Below are positions 18,200 through 27,206 of a stretch of 64,000 nucleotides of DNA, piece after piece. Source of the stretch: Legionella sp. PC1000 (GTDB lineage Bacteria; Pseudomonadota; Gammaproteobacteria; Legionellales; Legionellaceae). The notes under the pieces were generated by a model. That model searched no databases. It had not been told where the DNA came from and worked only from the letters and a program-made list of their open reading frames with translations. How positions within the stretch are numbered: position 1 is the stretch's first letter; each line of letters starts with the position of its first letter. A program made the translations under genes and the position numbers. The stretch is taken from positions 4,017,645 to 4,081,644 of the forward strand of contig NZ_CP059400.1 in the NCBI RefSeq assembly GCF_014109805.1. Direction: 5' to 3'.

Positions 18200-21100
18200 T
18201 TAAAGTTCAACTTCTTTTCCCAAATTTTGCTGTTTGGCTTGTTTTTTTGCCTTTCTTTTCTCTTTCCAAGTTTGCAACATCACAAAAAATGCAGGGACAA
18301 ATACCACGGCAAGACACGTTGAGGCCAGCATTCCACTGCATACGGCAATCCCAATCGAGCGTCGCGCATTGGCACCCGCACCCGTGGCGAATACTAAGGG
18401 CATAACGCCAAGAATAAAAGCGAACGAGGTCATTAAAATAGGACGAAAACGTGTTTTAGCACCAATTACCGCAGCCTCCATGATGGATTTGTTATGCAGT
18501 TCGTGTTGTTCTCGTGCCACTTCGACAATCAAAATAGCATTCTTGGCTGCCAAAGCAATAAGCAGCAAAATCCCGATTTGGGTATACATATTATTGGAAA
18601 GACCTAAAACCGATAACACCAATACGGTCCCAATTAAGGCCAAGGGTACGCTTAATAGAATCGATGCAGGGGCGATCCAGTTTTCATATTGACCTGCTAA
18701 AATCAGATATACCAAAATGAGTGACAGGATAAAAATATAATAACTCATGTTTCCCGCAATTTTTTCCTGATAGGCGGTACTGGTCCACTCATAAGAGATA
18801 CCGGCAGGCAAAACTTCCTTTGCAAGCCGCTCCATAACTGCCATGGCCTGGCCGGAGCTATAACCTGGTGCGGCCGAACCATAGATATTGCTTGAGGGGT
18901 ATAAATTGTAAAGAGAAATAATGGAAGGCCCTACTGTAGGCGACATATCCGTAAGTGTCCCCAATGGTACCATTTCCCCTGATTTATTTCTTACATAATA
19001 ATTACGTACATCGCCAACCGTCATGCGTGACGCGGCATCGGCTTGAACATAAACCTGAAACACCTGGCCGAATTTTGAAAAAAGATTCACATAGGATGAA
19101 CCGAGATAGGTTTGTAACGTATTGGAGGCATCGCCGACAGAAACACCTAAGGCCTCTGCTTTGACTCGATTAATTGGGGCAGAAAGCTGTGGTACTGAAG
19201 CACGAAACGAAGTCATCAGACGTTGCAATTCGGGCTGCTGGCTTGCATAACGAATTAACTGATCGGTAGCAGTTTGCAATTTTTGATAATCAAATGATCC
19301 ATCTTGCAATTCAAGTTGCATTTGAAAACCGCCAGACATACCCAAGCCTTGAATTGGCGGGGGGATCATAACCAATATTTTAGCGCCTAAAGTTTTTTCT
19401 GCGACCGCATTAAGCTGTTTATACATCGCGAGCAAATCCTCTTTTTTCCCTCGCACGCTCCAATCTTTAAATACCACGTAAAGAACACCGCCATTGGCAA
19501 GGCTCGCATTACTATCCAAAAGAGAGATCCCTGCGATACTGATCACATTCTCTACGCCACCAACTTTAGATACTTGCGCGCTCAAATCGTGTAAAACCGC
19601 TTCTGTGCGCCCTAAACTGGAACCATCGGGCAATTGCACGTTCATCATCGCATATCCCTGATCTTCAAGTGGGATAAATCCCGTAGGGATACGGGTTAAG
19701 CCTAAAATCGCCAACAGGACCAGGGCGATACCAATGAAGCAAACTGTTTTATTATTATGAACAAGTCTATCGATGAATCGGAGATAGAAATTTTCTATAG
19801 GATAGTAATACTTATCAAATAAACGAAAAACGAAATTTTTCTTTTTTTGCGGATCAACCGGCCTGAGCCATAAAGCACATTGAGTAGGCTTCAAAGTCAT
19901 CGCATTAATGGCACTAATAAATGCAGTTGCCGCAATAACTAATGCAAACTGTGCATACATAGCACCGGTTAAACCTGGCATAAAACCGGCAGGAACGAAT
20001 ACCGCCATTAACACAAGGGTAATACCAATAATGGGCCCCATTAATTCTGCCATCGCATTAATTGCCGATTGTTTGGGCGGGGTACCCTGTTCTATATGCT
20101 GGGTTACGCCTTCAACGATTACAATCGCGTCATCAACCACGATACCAATTGCTAAAACAAGTGCAAATAAAGTTAACAAGTTAATAGAGTAACCTAATAC
20201 GAGCATGGCAAAGAATGCACCAATGATAGTCACAGGGACTGTGGTAGTAGGCACCAGGGTGGCGCGATAGTTTTGTAGAAAAAGGAGAATAACAATTAAA
20301 ACCAGAATACCCGCTTCAAACAAAGTCTCATATACCTCATTTACCGAGGCTTTTACGAAAATGGTGGTGTCAAAAGGAATCGAATATTCCATGCCAGGAG
20401 GAAATTTTTTTGCCATTTTCTCAACTGCTTTACGTACCTCGGCTGCAACTTGCAACGCATTGGCATTGGGAAGTTGGTAAATACCAATAGCAGCTGCCTG
20501 TTTATTATTCAGTCTCGCGAGCTGGTTGTAACTGCTAGAGCCTAACTCCACACGCCCTACATCACGAATACGAACAATTTGCGCACTTTGTGTGGTACTG
20601 GTTTCTTTAGCGCTTTGATTGGGGTTTTGCGCTATTGTTTTCACTATGATGTTTTCAAATTGATCTACATCAGCAAGTTGCCCCGGAACATTTACTGTAA
20701 ATTGATACGCTTCTTTCCCTGCGGTTGGGGGTGCACCAATTTGCCCGGAAGAAACCTCTTGGTTTTGATTGCTAATGGCCTGAAGAACATCACTTGGATT
20801 AAGGGAATAAGCCAACATTTTTTTAGGATCCAGCCAAACACGCATCGCATAAGTACCGGTTCCAAAAATAAGCACATTACCTACGCCAGGTAAACGGGAT
20901 AATTCGTCTTGCATGTTAATTGCCGCATAATTATCCAGAAACAGACCATCGAATTCCTTATTTTTGGACGTTAGCGTAATAAACTGGAGTATTGCCGTAG
21001 ATTTTTGCTGTACCACCACCCCTTGCTTTTGCACTGAATCGGGCAACTGCGCCATAGCAGACTGTACCCTATTTTGCACCAGTACCTGGGCAAAATTAAG

Positions 21101-21400
21101 ATCCGTTCCAATAGCAAAAGTAACAATCAGAGTGTAGGTGCCATTATTCGTACTGGTGGATTGCATATACAGCATGTTTTCCACCCCATTCACTTGCTGC
21201 TCAATCGGTAAAGCTACGGTTTTGATGAGTGTTTTCGCGTCGGCCCCAGGATATGAAGTGGTCACCTGAATGGTTGGTGGAACAATAGCAGGATATTGCG
21301 AAACGGGTAGTACAAATATAGCTACCAACCCCAGCAACACGATGAGGAGCGCAATAACATTTGCCAATATAGGCCGCTCAATAAAAAATTTAGAAATCAT
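18200..21400 (-). CDS. RND multidrug efflux pump, inner-membrane subunit (AcrB/MexB type)
   Basis: This 1066-residue protein is a hydrophobe/amphiphile efflux-1 family pump that exports drugs, dyes and detergents from periplasm and membrane, driven by protons. It has the standard plan: N-terminal FFIERPI motif and first TM, large periplasmic loop, six TMs, a second loop and six TMs. The proton-relay residues are present as the VVDDAI pair in TM4 and the lysine in LAAKNAIL of TM10. The C-terminus is basic and cytoplasmic. It is the last gene of a three-gene leftward operon, 60 bp after the adaptor. Substrate range cannot be inferred. Confidence 0.92.
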   Translation of the reverse strand: MISKFFIERPILANVIALLIVLLGLVAIFVLPVSQYPAIVPPTIQVTTSYPGADAKTLIKTVALPIEQQVNGVENMLYMQSTSTNNGTYTLIVTFAIGTDLNFAQVLVQNRVQSAMAQLPDSVQKQGVVVQQKSTAILQFITLTSKNKEFDGLFLDNYAAINMQDELSRLPGVGNVLIFGTGTYAMRVWLDPKKMLAYSLNPSDVLQAISNQNQEVSSGQIGAPPTAGKEAYQFTVNVPGQLADVDQFENIIVKTIAQNPNQSAKETSTTQSAQIVRIRDVGRVELGSSSYNQLARLNNKQAAAIGIYQLPNANALQVAAEVRKAVEKMAKKFPPGMEYSIPFDTTIFVKASVNEVYETLFEAGILVLIVILLFLQNYRATLVPTTTVPVTIIGAFFAMLVLGYSINLLTLFALVLAIGIVVDDAIVIVEGVTQHIEQGTPPKQSAINAMAELMGPIIGITLVLMAVFVPAGFMPGLTGAMYAQFALVIAATAFISAINAMTLKPTQCALWLRPVDPQKKKNFVFRLFDKYYYPIENFYLRFIDRLVHNNKTVCFIGIALVLLAILGLTRIPTGFIPLEDQGYAMMNVQLPDGSSLGRTEAVLHDLSAQVSKVGGVENVISIAGISLLDSNASLANGGVLYVVFKDWSVRGKKEDLLAMYKQLNAVAEKTLGAKILVMIPPPIQGLGMSGGFQMQLELQDGSFDYQKLQTATDQLIRYASQQPELQRLMTSFRASVPQLSAPINRVKAEALGVSVGDASNTLQTYLGSSYVNLFSKFGQVFQVYVQADAASRMTVGDVRNYYVRNKSGEMVPLGTLTDMSPTVGPSIISLYNLYPSSNIYGSAAPGYSSGQAMAVMERLAKEVLPAGISYEWTSTAYQEKIAGNMSYYIFILSLILVYLILAGQYENWIAPASILLSVPLALIGTVLVLSVLGLSNNMYTQIGILLLIALAAKNAILIVEVAREQHELHNKSIMEAAVIGAKTRFRPILMTSFAFILGVMPLVFATGAGANARRSIGIAVCSGMLASTCLAVVFVPAFFVMLQTWKEKRKAKKQAKQQNLGKEVEL

Positions 21401-21460
21401 TCTGCTGTCTTCTCACATTGTATAACGATCACCAAAACAACACCCCTGACGCATCTAAAA

Positions 21461-22678
21461 TTAATCTTTGGCTGCCCCATTATCTTTTGGTTTGCTTTTG
21501 CCATTATCTTTTGTTTGCGTTACCCGTTCATGCGGTTCAACCTTATTTCCAGGAGTCGCGTATTGCAGGCCATCAATGATTACTTTGTCTTGAGCATCAA
21601 GCCCCGTAACCACCGCACGCATCCCATTCTCTGCACCGCCCAATTTTACCCGTTTCGTCACGACCACATTGTCATTATCTACGGTCAATACATAGGGGCC
21701 GATTTGATCATAAAGGATCGCTGTATCAGGCACTGTTAATTGCTTTTTAGGTTTGGAGATAGCGACGCGTACTTGCACAAAGAGGCCTGGTACAAAAATG
21801 TACCCCTTGTTGGGTAATACGGCACGAAGCTCCATAGTACCCGTAGATGCATTAAGACCTGTATTAACAAAATCAAGCGTGGCTTTGTACTTAACTGTAG
21901 GATCGTTTTGCAGGCTCACTTCAATAGGAACTTTCTTTATATCTTGGGGTTTGAATCCTTGCGCCCGCGCTGCCGCCCGTAATTTGAGTAAATCAAGTTC
22001 ATTTAGATTAAAGTAAACATAGATGGGATCGATCTGTTCTATGGTAGCCAAATTTGTGGCTTCACCATGCCCCACAAGGTTTCCAACGTCAACTAAATGC
22101 CGACCGATTCGGCCGTCAAATGGAGCTGAAATGTGGGTGTAACTGTAGTTAATTGCTGCATTGACTTCTTCTGCTTCGGCTTTATCAACTCCTGCGGCAA
22201 CCTCCAGTGTTTTGGCATACCATTTTTCAACTTCGTTTAATGAGGTGGCATGCTGTTTATACATTTTCTGTTGTCGTGCATATTCGGACTTATTATAGAT
22301 AAGCGCAGCCTTTTCTGCGGTTACGGTCGCTTTGGCTGCTCTTAATTTTTCAAAATACGGCTCTGGTTGAATTACAAAGAGCTCTTTTCCTTTTTTAACG
22401 AAAGTTCCATCTACAAACTCTATTGAATCCAGAAAGCCCTCAACACGTGCAACCAGGTTCACCGAATTATAAGCGACTGTATTACCTGTTTGTGTCACAT
22501 ATTCAGCCATTTCTTTGAGTTTTGGCTTTTGCACAACGACCTTGGGTGCCGGGATGGCGGGTACGCTACTTTTGCCAAAAATATGTGAAATCAGATAAAT
22601 AAGAAGTAAAATAGCAATCGCTATCCCTGCAATTTTGACTGATTTTGAATCTCTATTAAAGTTCATGCCCAATACCAT
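21461..22678 (-). CDS. RND efflux periplasmic adaptor (AcrA/MexA family)
   Basis: This is a membrane-fusion protein linking the RND pump to its outer-membrane channel. The 405 residues contain an N-terminal hydrophobic anchor (about 15-35), a lipoyl/barrel-sandwich half motif around LVARVEGFLDSI, an alpha-hairpin of about 70 residues, the second lipoyl half with ISAPFDGRIG, and a beta-barrel/MP domain. There is no lipobox, so it is held by the N-terminal TM. ATGs at 22678 and 22666 are both possible; neither has a clearly better ribosome binding site. The C-terminal tail is very rich in Lys and Asp. Confidence 0.9.
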   Translation of the reverse strand: MVLGMNFNRDSKSVKIAGIAIAILLLIYLISHIFGKSSVPAIPAPKVVVQKPKLKEMAEYVTQTGNTVAYNSVNLVARVEGFLDSIEFVDGTFVKKGKELFVIQPEPYFEKLRAAKATVTAEKAALIYNKSEYARQQKMYKQHATSLNEVEKWYAKTLEVAAGVDKAEAEEVNAAINYSYTHISAPFDGRIGRHLVDVGNLVGHGEATNLATIEQIDPIYVYFNLNELDLLKLRAAARAQGFKPQDIKKVPIEVSLQNDPTVKYKATLDFVNTGLNASTGTMELRAVLPNKGYIFVPGLFVQVRVAISKPKKQLTVPDTAILYDQIGPYVLTVDNDNVVVTKRVKLGGAENGMRAVVTGLDAQDKVIIDGLQYATPGNKVEPHERVTQTKDNGKSKPKDNGAAKD

Positions 22679-22824
22679 TTTATTTAATTTTCCAAAATTT
22701 CCTTTCTCTGCTTAGGGTCATTACCATCAAGTTAAGTCTGGGCATAAACTCCCATCCCTATGTAAAATTGTCATCCACGCCAGGCGGAGATCCAATTCGA
22801 ATCAAAAGCCAACACAGGGATAGA

Positions 22825-22841
22825 TTCCCGCTACGCGGGAA
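22825..22841. repeat. Short intergenic palindrome
   Basis: TTCCCG and CGGGAA flank a 5-nt loop inside the 228-bp gap between the outer-membrane and adaptor genes of the efflux operon. Its form is that of small dispersed hairpin repeats (compare 56426-56445). It could reduce read-through between the two genes. Confidence 0.4.
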
Positions 22842-22906
22842 ATGACCAAGCTCTTTAACTTAATGTATCCCTAACCCTAACACAGGAGAGGGGTTTTTCC
22901 TTTCTT

Positions 22907-24460
22907 CTACCACTTTGGTAAATACAGTTGCTTAAATCGTTCTTTCCTAGTTCGCGGTGGCTCATGATTTTGCTGTTTGAGCAAAGTCCCCCAGTTTGTA
23001 CGTGCTGCCATTTCCGCTTTGATTAGGGGCGGCACAACATCATTAGTACCCCGTATTTCCCAGCCCCCGCCTAGTGCTCGATAAAGAGAGACTAATGCGA
23101 GTGGAATATTGGCTTGTGCGTTAACCAATGCAGTTTGAACGCTCAATTGTTGCTGCTCGGCATTCAGCACAGGAGTAAAATCAACTTCTCCATTAATATA
23201 ACGCACGATTGCCAATTTTAGTGTTTTGATGGCCGCGTTATTTGCTTTGGTTAATGCGCGCTCCGCCTTTTTTGCCTCGATATAGGCTGTAATACCATTT
23301 TGAACTTCTTGCTGTGCTTTTAGAACCAAATTAATGTAGTTTAACAAGGCCTGCTGGAATACAGCGTCTTGTGCCCGTACTGCATTCGTAATTTGACCGT
23401 AATTAAGTATTGGCCAAGTCAAAGTCGGGCCTGCGGTTATTGACCGGTTCGCCCAATTAAACAAATCTGAAAGTGAGTTTTGGCCAATATTATTTGATGA
23501 AAAAACAAAAGTACCATTTAACGCAAGAGAAGGAAAAAGATTTGCTTTTGCTGCGCCAATTTTGGCGGATTGTGCCATCGCCTCTAAACGGGCTTGATGA
23601 ATATCCGGCCGTCGCGCCAAACTTTCTACAGGAATTCCCACTGCTACTGTTGAAGGCGCTTTAGGGATTCCTTTGCTTTTCTTAAGCTCTCCGTCTACTC
23701 CATTGGGTAGTGTACCCAATAAAAGAGCCAGTGCATTTTTTTGCTGTTCTAAGCTATTTTCCAGCGGAGGAAGAGATGCTTCTGTTTGTGAAAGCTCAGT
23801 CTGTGCTTGCTCCACATCCATGAGATTTGTTTCACCTGCATTATATCGAGCCTTGGCTATTTTTAACCCCTCTCTTTGCACTACAATGTTGGCTTTGGTT
23901 ACCTTGATTTGCGCCTCGAAGGTTCGAACTTGGATGTAGGTGCTGGCAACGTCTGCGGTAAGAGTGACCAAAGCATTATCATAAGCAGCAAGAGAAGATA
24001 AAAACGTCGCATCATTGGCTTGAATTGCTCTTCGATATTTTCCCCAAAAGTCAATTTCCCAGTTTGCAGCAAAACCTAATGATAATGTTGCGAACGATGA
24101 GGGTAGAATTGATTGCAGTTGACTCCCACCAATTTCAACATAGGTATAGTTACCGGTTATCGCCTGTTGTTGCGGGTATAACATGCCTACCGATTGAGCC
24201 AGGAGAGCACGAGTTTGCAGTACCCTTACTCCGGCAATCTGGAGTGTCAAATTATTATAATAACCTTCGTAAATTAATGAAGTCAGAACAGGATCATGAA
24301 AAACCTCCCACCATTTAGTTGTTTTAAATGGCGCTTCTTTTACTGTTGCATCCTTTTTTGGCCAATGGGTAACGACTGGCTTTAGCGGCTCTTTATAATT
24401 AGGACCGACCATACAGGCGCTAAGAAAAAGGCAAGTAACGAAGGTAAAAAATTTTAACAT
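22907..24460 (-). CDS. RND efflux outer-membrane lipoprotein (NodT/OprM family)
   Basis: This is a TolC-like outer-membrane channel protein that completes the tripartite pump. From the chosen start it has 517 residues, with a lipoprotein signal peptide whose lipobox is LSAC (C16), followed by MVGPNYKEP, the classic beginning of NodT-family proteins. Two OEP repeats with long coiled-coil helices follow (for example KARYNAGETNLMDVEQAQ and the ARRPDIHQA motif). I chose the inner ATG because AGGGA lies about 12 bases upstream and because it puts the signal peptide at the N-terminus; the longer frame starts 17 codons earlier. It is first in the operon and diverges from the gene at 24711. Confidence 0.9.
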   Translation of the reverse strand: MLKFFTFVTCLFLSACMVGPNYKEPLKPVVTHWPKKDATVKEAPFKTTKWWEVFHDPVLTSLIYEGYYNNLTLQIAGVRVLQTRALLAQSVGMLYPQQQAITGNYTYVEIGGSQLQSILPSSFATLSLGFAANWEIDFWGKYRRAIQANDATFLSSLAAYDNALVTLTADVASTYIQVRTFEAQIKVTKANIVVQREGLKIAKARYNAGETNLMDVEQAQTELSQTEASLPPLENSLEQQKNALALLLGTLPNGVDGELKKSKGIPKAPSTVAVGIPVESLARRPDIHQARLEAMAQSAKIGAAKANLFPSLALNGTFVFSSNNIGQNSLSDLFNWANRSITAGPTLTWPILNYGQITNAVRAQDAVFQQALLNYINLVLKAQQEVQNGITAYIEAKKAERALTKANNAAIKTLKLAIVRYINGEVDFTPVLNAEQQQLSVQTALVNAQANIPLALVSLYRALGGGWEIRGTNDVVPPLIKAEMAARTNWGTLLKQQNHEPPRTRKERFKQLYLPKW

Positions 24461-24710
24461 GGGTGCTAAGAATTCCCTATCTAAACTATTTTCCATTAAT
24501 GGAAATGACATTAGCTTCTTACTTCAAAGCACTTTATCACTACTATGAATTATTTGATAGATCATTAGCTTAAATACTGTAGCTTTAAGGATCGTAGCGC
24601 TTATTGGGTAGTGCGGCAAACTTATTGTCAACTCTTTGATTCCACCCAAAACTGGAGGAAGTATATAATTAACTCTATAAGTTAAATTTTTAATTTATTT
24701 GGAAACTAAT

Positions 24711-27044
24711 ATGCCTAAAATAATCATAATGACGCACGCTCCGCAAAAAACTTTAGGAGATCCAAGCTCAGCAGCTAAATTACAAAAGCTTCTGTTAGAA
24801 CAATATAAACTACTAGACCAAGAAATCGAGGTTAAAGTAATTATTGATACCGGGACTACAGAAAATGAAGAGGCTGTCAAAAATTTATTTGGTGAAATGA
24901 ACTATGAATTAATAAAAAAATTTAATGCCCCTGAAGGAAAAAAGAGATTAGAACAAAATATTAGTGATGCAGATCTCATCATACTCTATCCGACGCCTCA
25001 TTTCCTTAATTTAACTACGGCAACATTAATTACGGACATCATGGCAAGATCAAAAAAAAGTGGGGTGATTTCACTGGTAGAGTATGACTACGATATTCTT
25101 CATCAACATAATAGTAAAGGATTTGTCAACACAGTAGCAGGATCACTGTATGTGAGTACTGGCATTGGAGAACAGTGTTTAGGAATTTACATTAACGAAC
25201 AATCTCCTTCCAAAGAGAATTTATTTCAGCGACTCCATGAGACTGATCGTGCAAAGTTGCCCCGCGATCTTAATCAAAATGAAGGTCTGTATTTTGGCTA
25301 TTTTAATAAAATTGGCGGCTCCAAAACAGGGGCAAATCCTGCCCGCTTTATAGCTTTTGCGGCTCATAATAGTCCTGAAAAAAAACAAGTGGATGTAGTC
25401 ATCCCCCTCTTGCCGGGGGGTAGTGATGTTCATGTGGAAAATAAGATAGATGCATTACTTGAAAAAAAATTTATGGATGACATAAAAGATTTTAATAAAG
25501 TGGTTATTTCATACTCTCACGCCGGTGCTACTCGCTACTTTGTTTATCAAAAGAATGAAGATCAATTGGTTGCAAAAGAAATTGATGAAGGGGAATATGA
25601 AACTCAAAAAAACGACGCGGATAAGGTAATTCGAGTTATCAATCCTTTTCCTCTACACCCGCAATCCATGCACGCATTGATGGAAACATCCAAAGCGGTG
25701 AATCTTGTGACAGGCGATCAAAGCCTTTCAGAGGCATTATCTCTAGCAAAAATTCCATTTTATCAAGCCATGTCGTGGAAGAAAAAACTCTATGACTCAC
25801 TCACATCTTTTGCCCAAAACTATCCCATACTTCACGAATGGCTCACTAAAAATGCGAATCAATCCATTTCTCCAAAAGAACTGGCTGATTTTTATTCAGA
25901 AAATCAATCGAAAATGCAAGAAGAAATCCAATCTTTGCGTAGTGAGCTTATTCAAAAGAAAAACTTGGCAATTAATATTGTTGACTATATTAATTCTTTA
26001 ATAGGAATGAGTTTACTTGAACGATATCAATTCTTTATTCAAAATCTGATAAACGATTTTGAATTTTATACACAGAGGGAAGGGAGACAGAAAGAGAAAT
26101 ACTTGGACCGTAAGGCATTATTTAGTCATATCGATTTTTATCTTCAGAGTGCTAGTACAGACGATGAAAGAAATGAAATAGTAGCGTACTTTATTAAACA
26201 CATAGATGATATTTTTAATTTAGACGAGTATGATGTTATGCCTCTTTTTTGCGAAATTAATGACAAATATCCATCTCTTAATTTTCAATTACCTTTCTCA
26301 ATTATACTTAACGGTTTTAAAAAAATGACTTCAACGGTAGCTCAATTTGTTCTTATAAAGGGAGAAGAACAAGAGATAACAGTAGCAGCAAATTACATGA
26401 GCGATTACCTAAACTACTTATCATGGACTAGCACATTAACATCGGAAGAAAAAAGAGACGTTCTTGAATCAAGAAGTCTGAATGCTTTTTGTTATTTTTG
26501 TGAGGAGGAAAAGCTGAGTAAAGATACGGTAATGCCTTTACTTCAGATGATAAAGAATGAATCCGATAAGGATATATTGCAGCAAGGATTAAAAATATTG
26601 TTCACTATTCCTACCTACAAAGCTGAAGGGGATACTCTTGAATTTATTCCTTCAGAACCAAGTATTTTTTTTCAACTGAAAGAGCAAGACCGAATAAAGG
26701 TGCTCAGCAGAATACTGAAAAACCCTCAAGCGAAAGCAATTTTGTTAGAAGAGTTATTCAAAGCTGAAAACCCACTCTGTATCGATGCACTGAATAAAGA
26801 GCCGGTAAGCACTTTTGTGTTACGTGCATTGTTTTTTGAAAAAGCAACTTCCGATAACTCTCATTCTTTTTTTAAACCCACATTAAATGAGACATTACTC
26901 CTCCAACTTTTAGACACCACAGATGGAGACATGCAAAAAATCATTCAAAATAGGTTGCAAGCCATATCAGCAGAAAATACTGTTATGTGTATACCGGATT
27001 ACTTAAATACATTTCTAAGTAAACAACTAGAAAAAGTGATGTGA
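24711..27044 (+). CDS. Large hypothetical, possible GT-B-type glycosyltransferase effector
   Basis: This 777-residue protein starts at the ATG with GGAA 6 bases upstream; an in-frame TTG lies 12 bases earlier. The first ~390 residues look like two Rossmann-like halves: an N-terminal segment PKIIIMTHAPQ with GDPSSAA, then strand-rich sequence, then NLVTGDQSLSEAL (V333-L342) followed by KIPFYQ. That last element resembles the donor-binding loop of GT-B enzymes and in particular the RGEDS-type loop of EarP arginine rhamnosyltransferases. The match is weak and by eye. The C-terminal half is all-helical and charged. There is no signal peptide or TM. AT-rich composition and neighbours suggest a secreted effector. 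Confidence 0.6.
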   Translation: MPKIIIMTHAPQKTLGDPSSAAKLQKLLLEQYKLLDQEIEVKVIIDTGTTENEEAVKNLFGEMNYELIKKFNAPEGKKRLEQNISDADLIILYPTPHFLNLTTATLITDIMARSKKSGVISLVEYDYDILHQHNSKGFVNTVAGSLYVSTGIGEQCLGIYINEQSPSKENLFQRLHETDRAKLPRDLNQNEGLYFGYFNKIGGSKTGANPARFIAFAAHNSPEKKQVDVVIPLLPGGSDVHVENKIDALLEKKFMDDIKDFNKVVISYSHAGATRYFVYQKNEDQLVAKEIDEGEYETQKNDADKVIRVINPFPLHPQSMHALMETSKAVNLVTGDQSLSEALSLAKIPFYQAMSWKKKLYDSLTSFAQNYPILHEWLTKNANQSISPKELADFYSENQSKMQEEIQSLRSELIQKKNLAINIVDYINSLIGMSLLERYQFFIQNLINDFEFYTQREGRQKEKYLDRKALFSHIDFYLQSASTDDERNEIVAYFIKHIDDIFNLDEYDVMPLFCEINDKYPSLNFQLPFSIILNGFKKMTSTVAQFVLIKGEEQEITVAANYMSDYLNYLSWTSTLTSEEKRDVLESRSLNAFCYFCEEEKLSKDTVMPLLQMIKNESDKDILQQGLKILFTIPTYKAEGDTLEFIPSEPSIFFQLKEQDRIKVLSRILKNPQAKAILLEELFKAENPLCIDALNKEPVSTFVLRALFFEKATSDNSHSFFKPTLNETLLLQLLDTTDGDMQKIIQNRLQAISAENTVMCIPDYLNTFLSKQLEKVM

Positions 27045-27147
27045 CACTTAGTGGAACAAAAAGATACGCTAAAAATCACTCAGTCAGCCCTAGTTGCTCT
27101 CCAGGATCTCCAGACATATTAGAAAATCCACCGCAAAAAGCAGCCCC

Positions 27148-27206
27148 TTGTATTCAATATTGGAGAGTATATCCCAGAGAGTCAGTTGGCTCCATATTGA
27201 ATACAA
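27148..27206. terminator. Long hairpin overlapping the 3' end of the leftward gene
   Basis: TTGTATTCAATA at 27148-27159 pairs perfectly with TATTGAATACAA at 27195-27206, and the stem continues inward as GGAG/CTCC after a one-base bulge. It covers the last codons and stop (27154) of the leftward gene and lies about 100 bases past the stop of the converging rightward gene. A role in ending or protecting both transcripts is plausible but unproven. Confidence 0.4.

Noticed and set aside
18234..18692. A 152-codon rightward frame opposite the RND pump gene
   Set aside because: It is the antisense shadow of strongly conserved pump sequence. No start signal or plausible domain is present.
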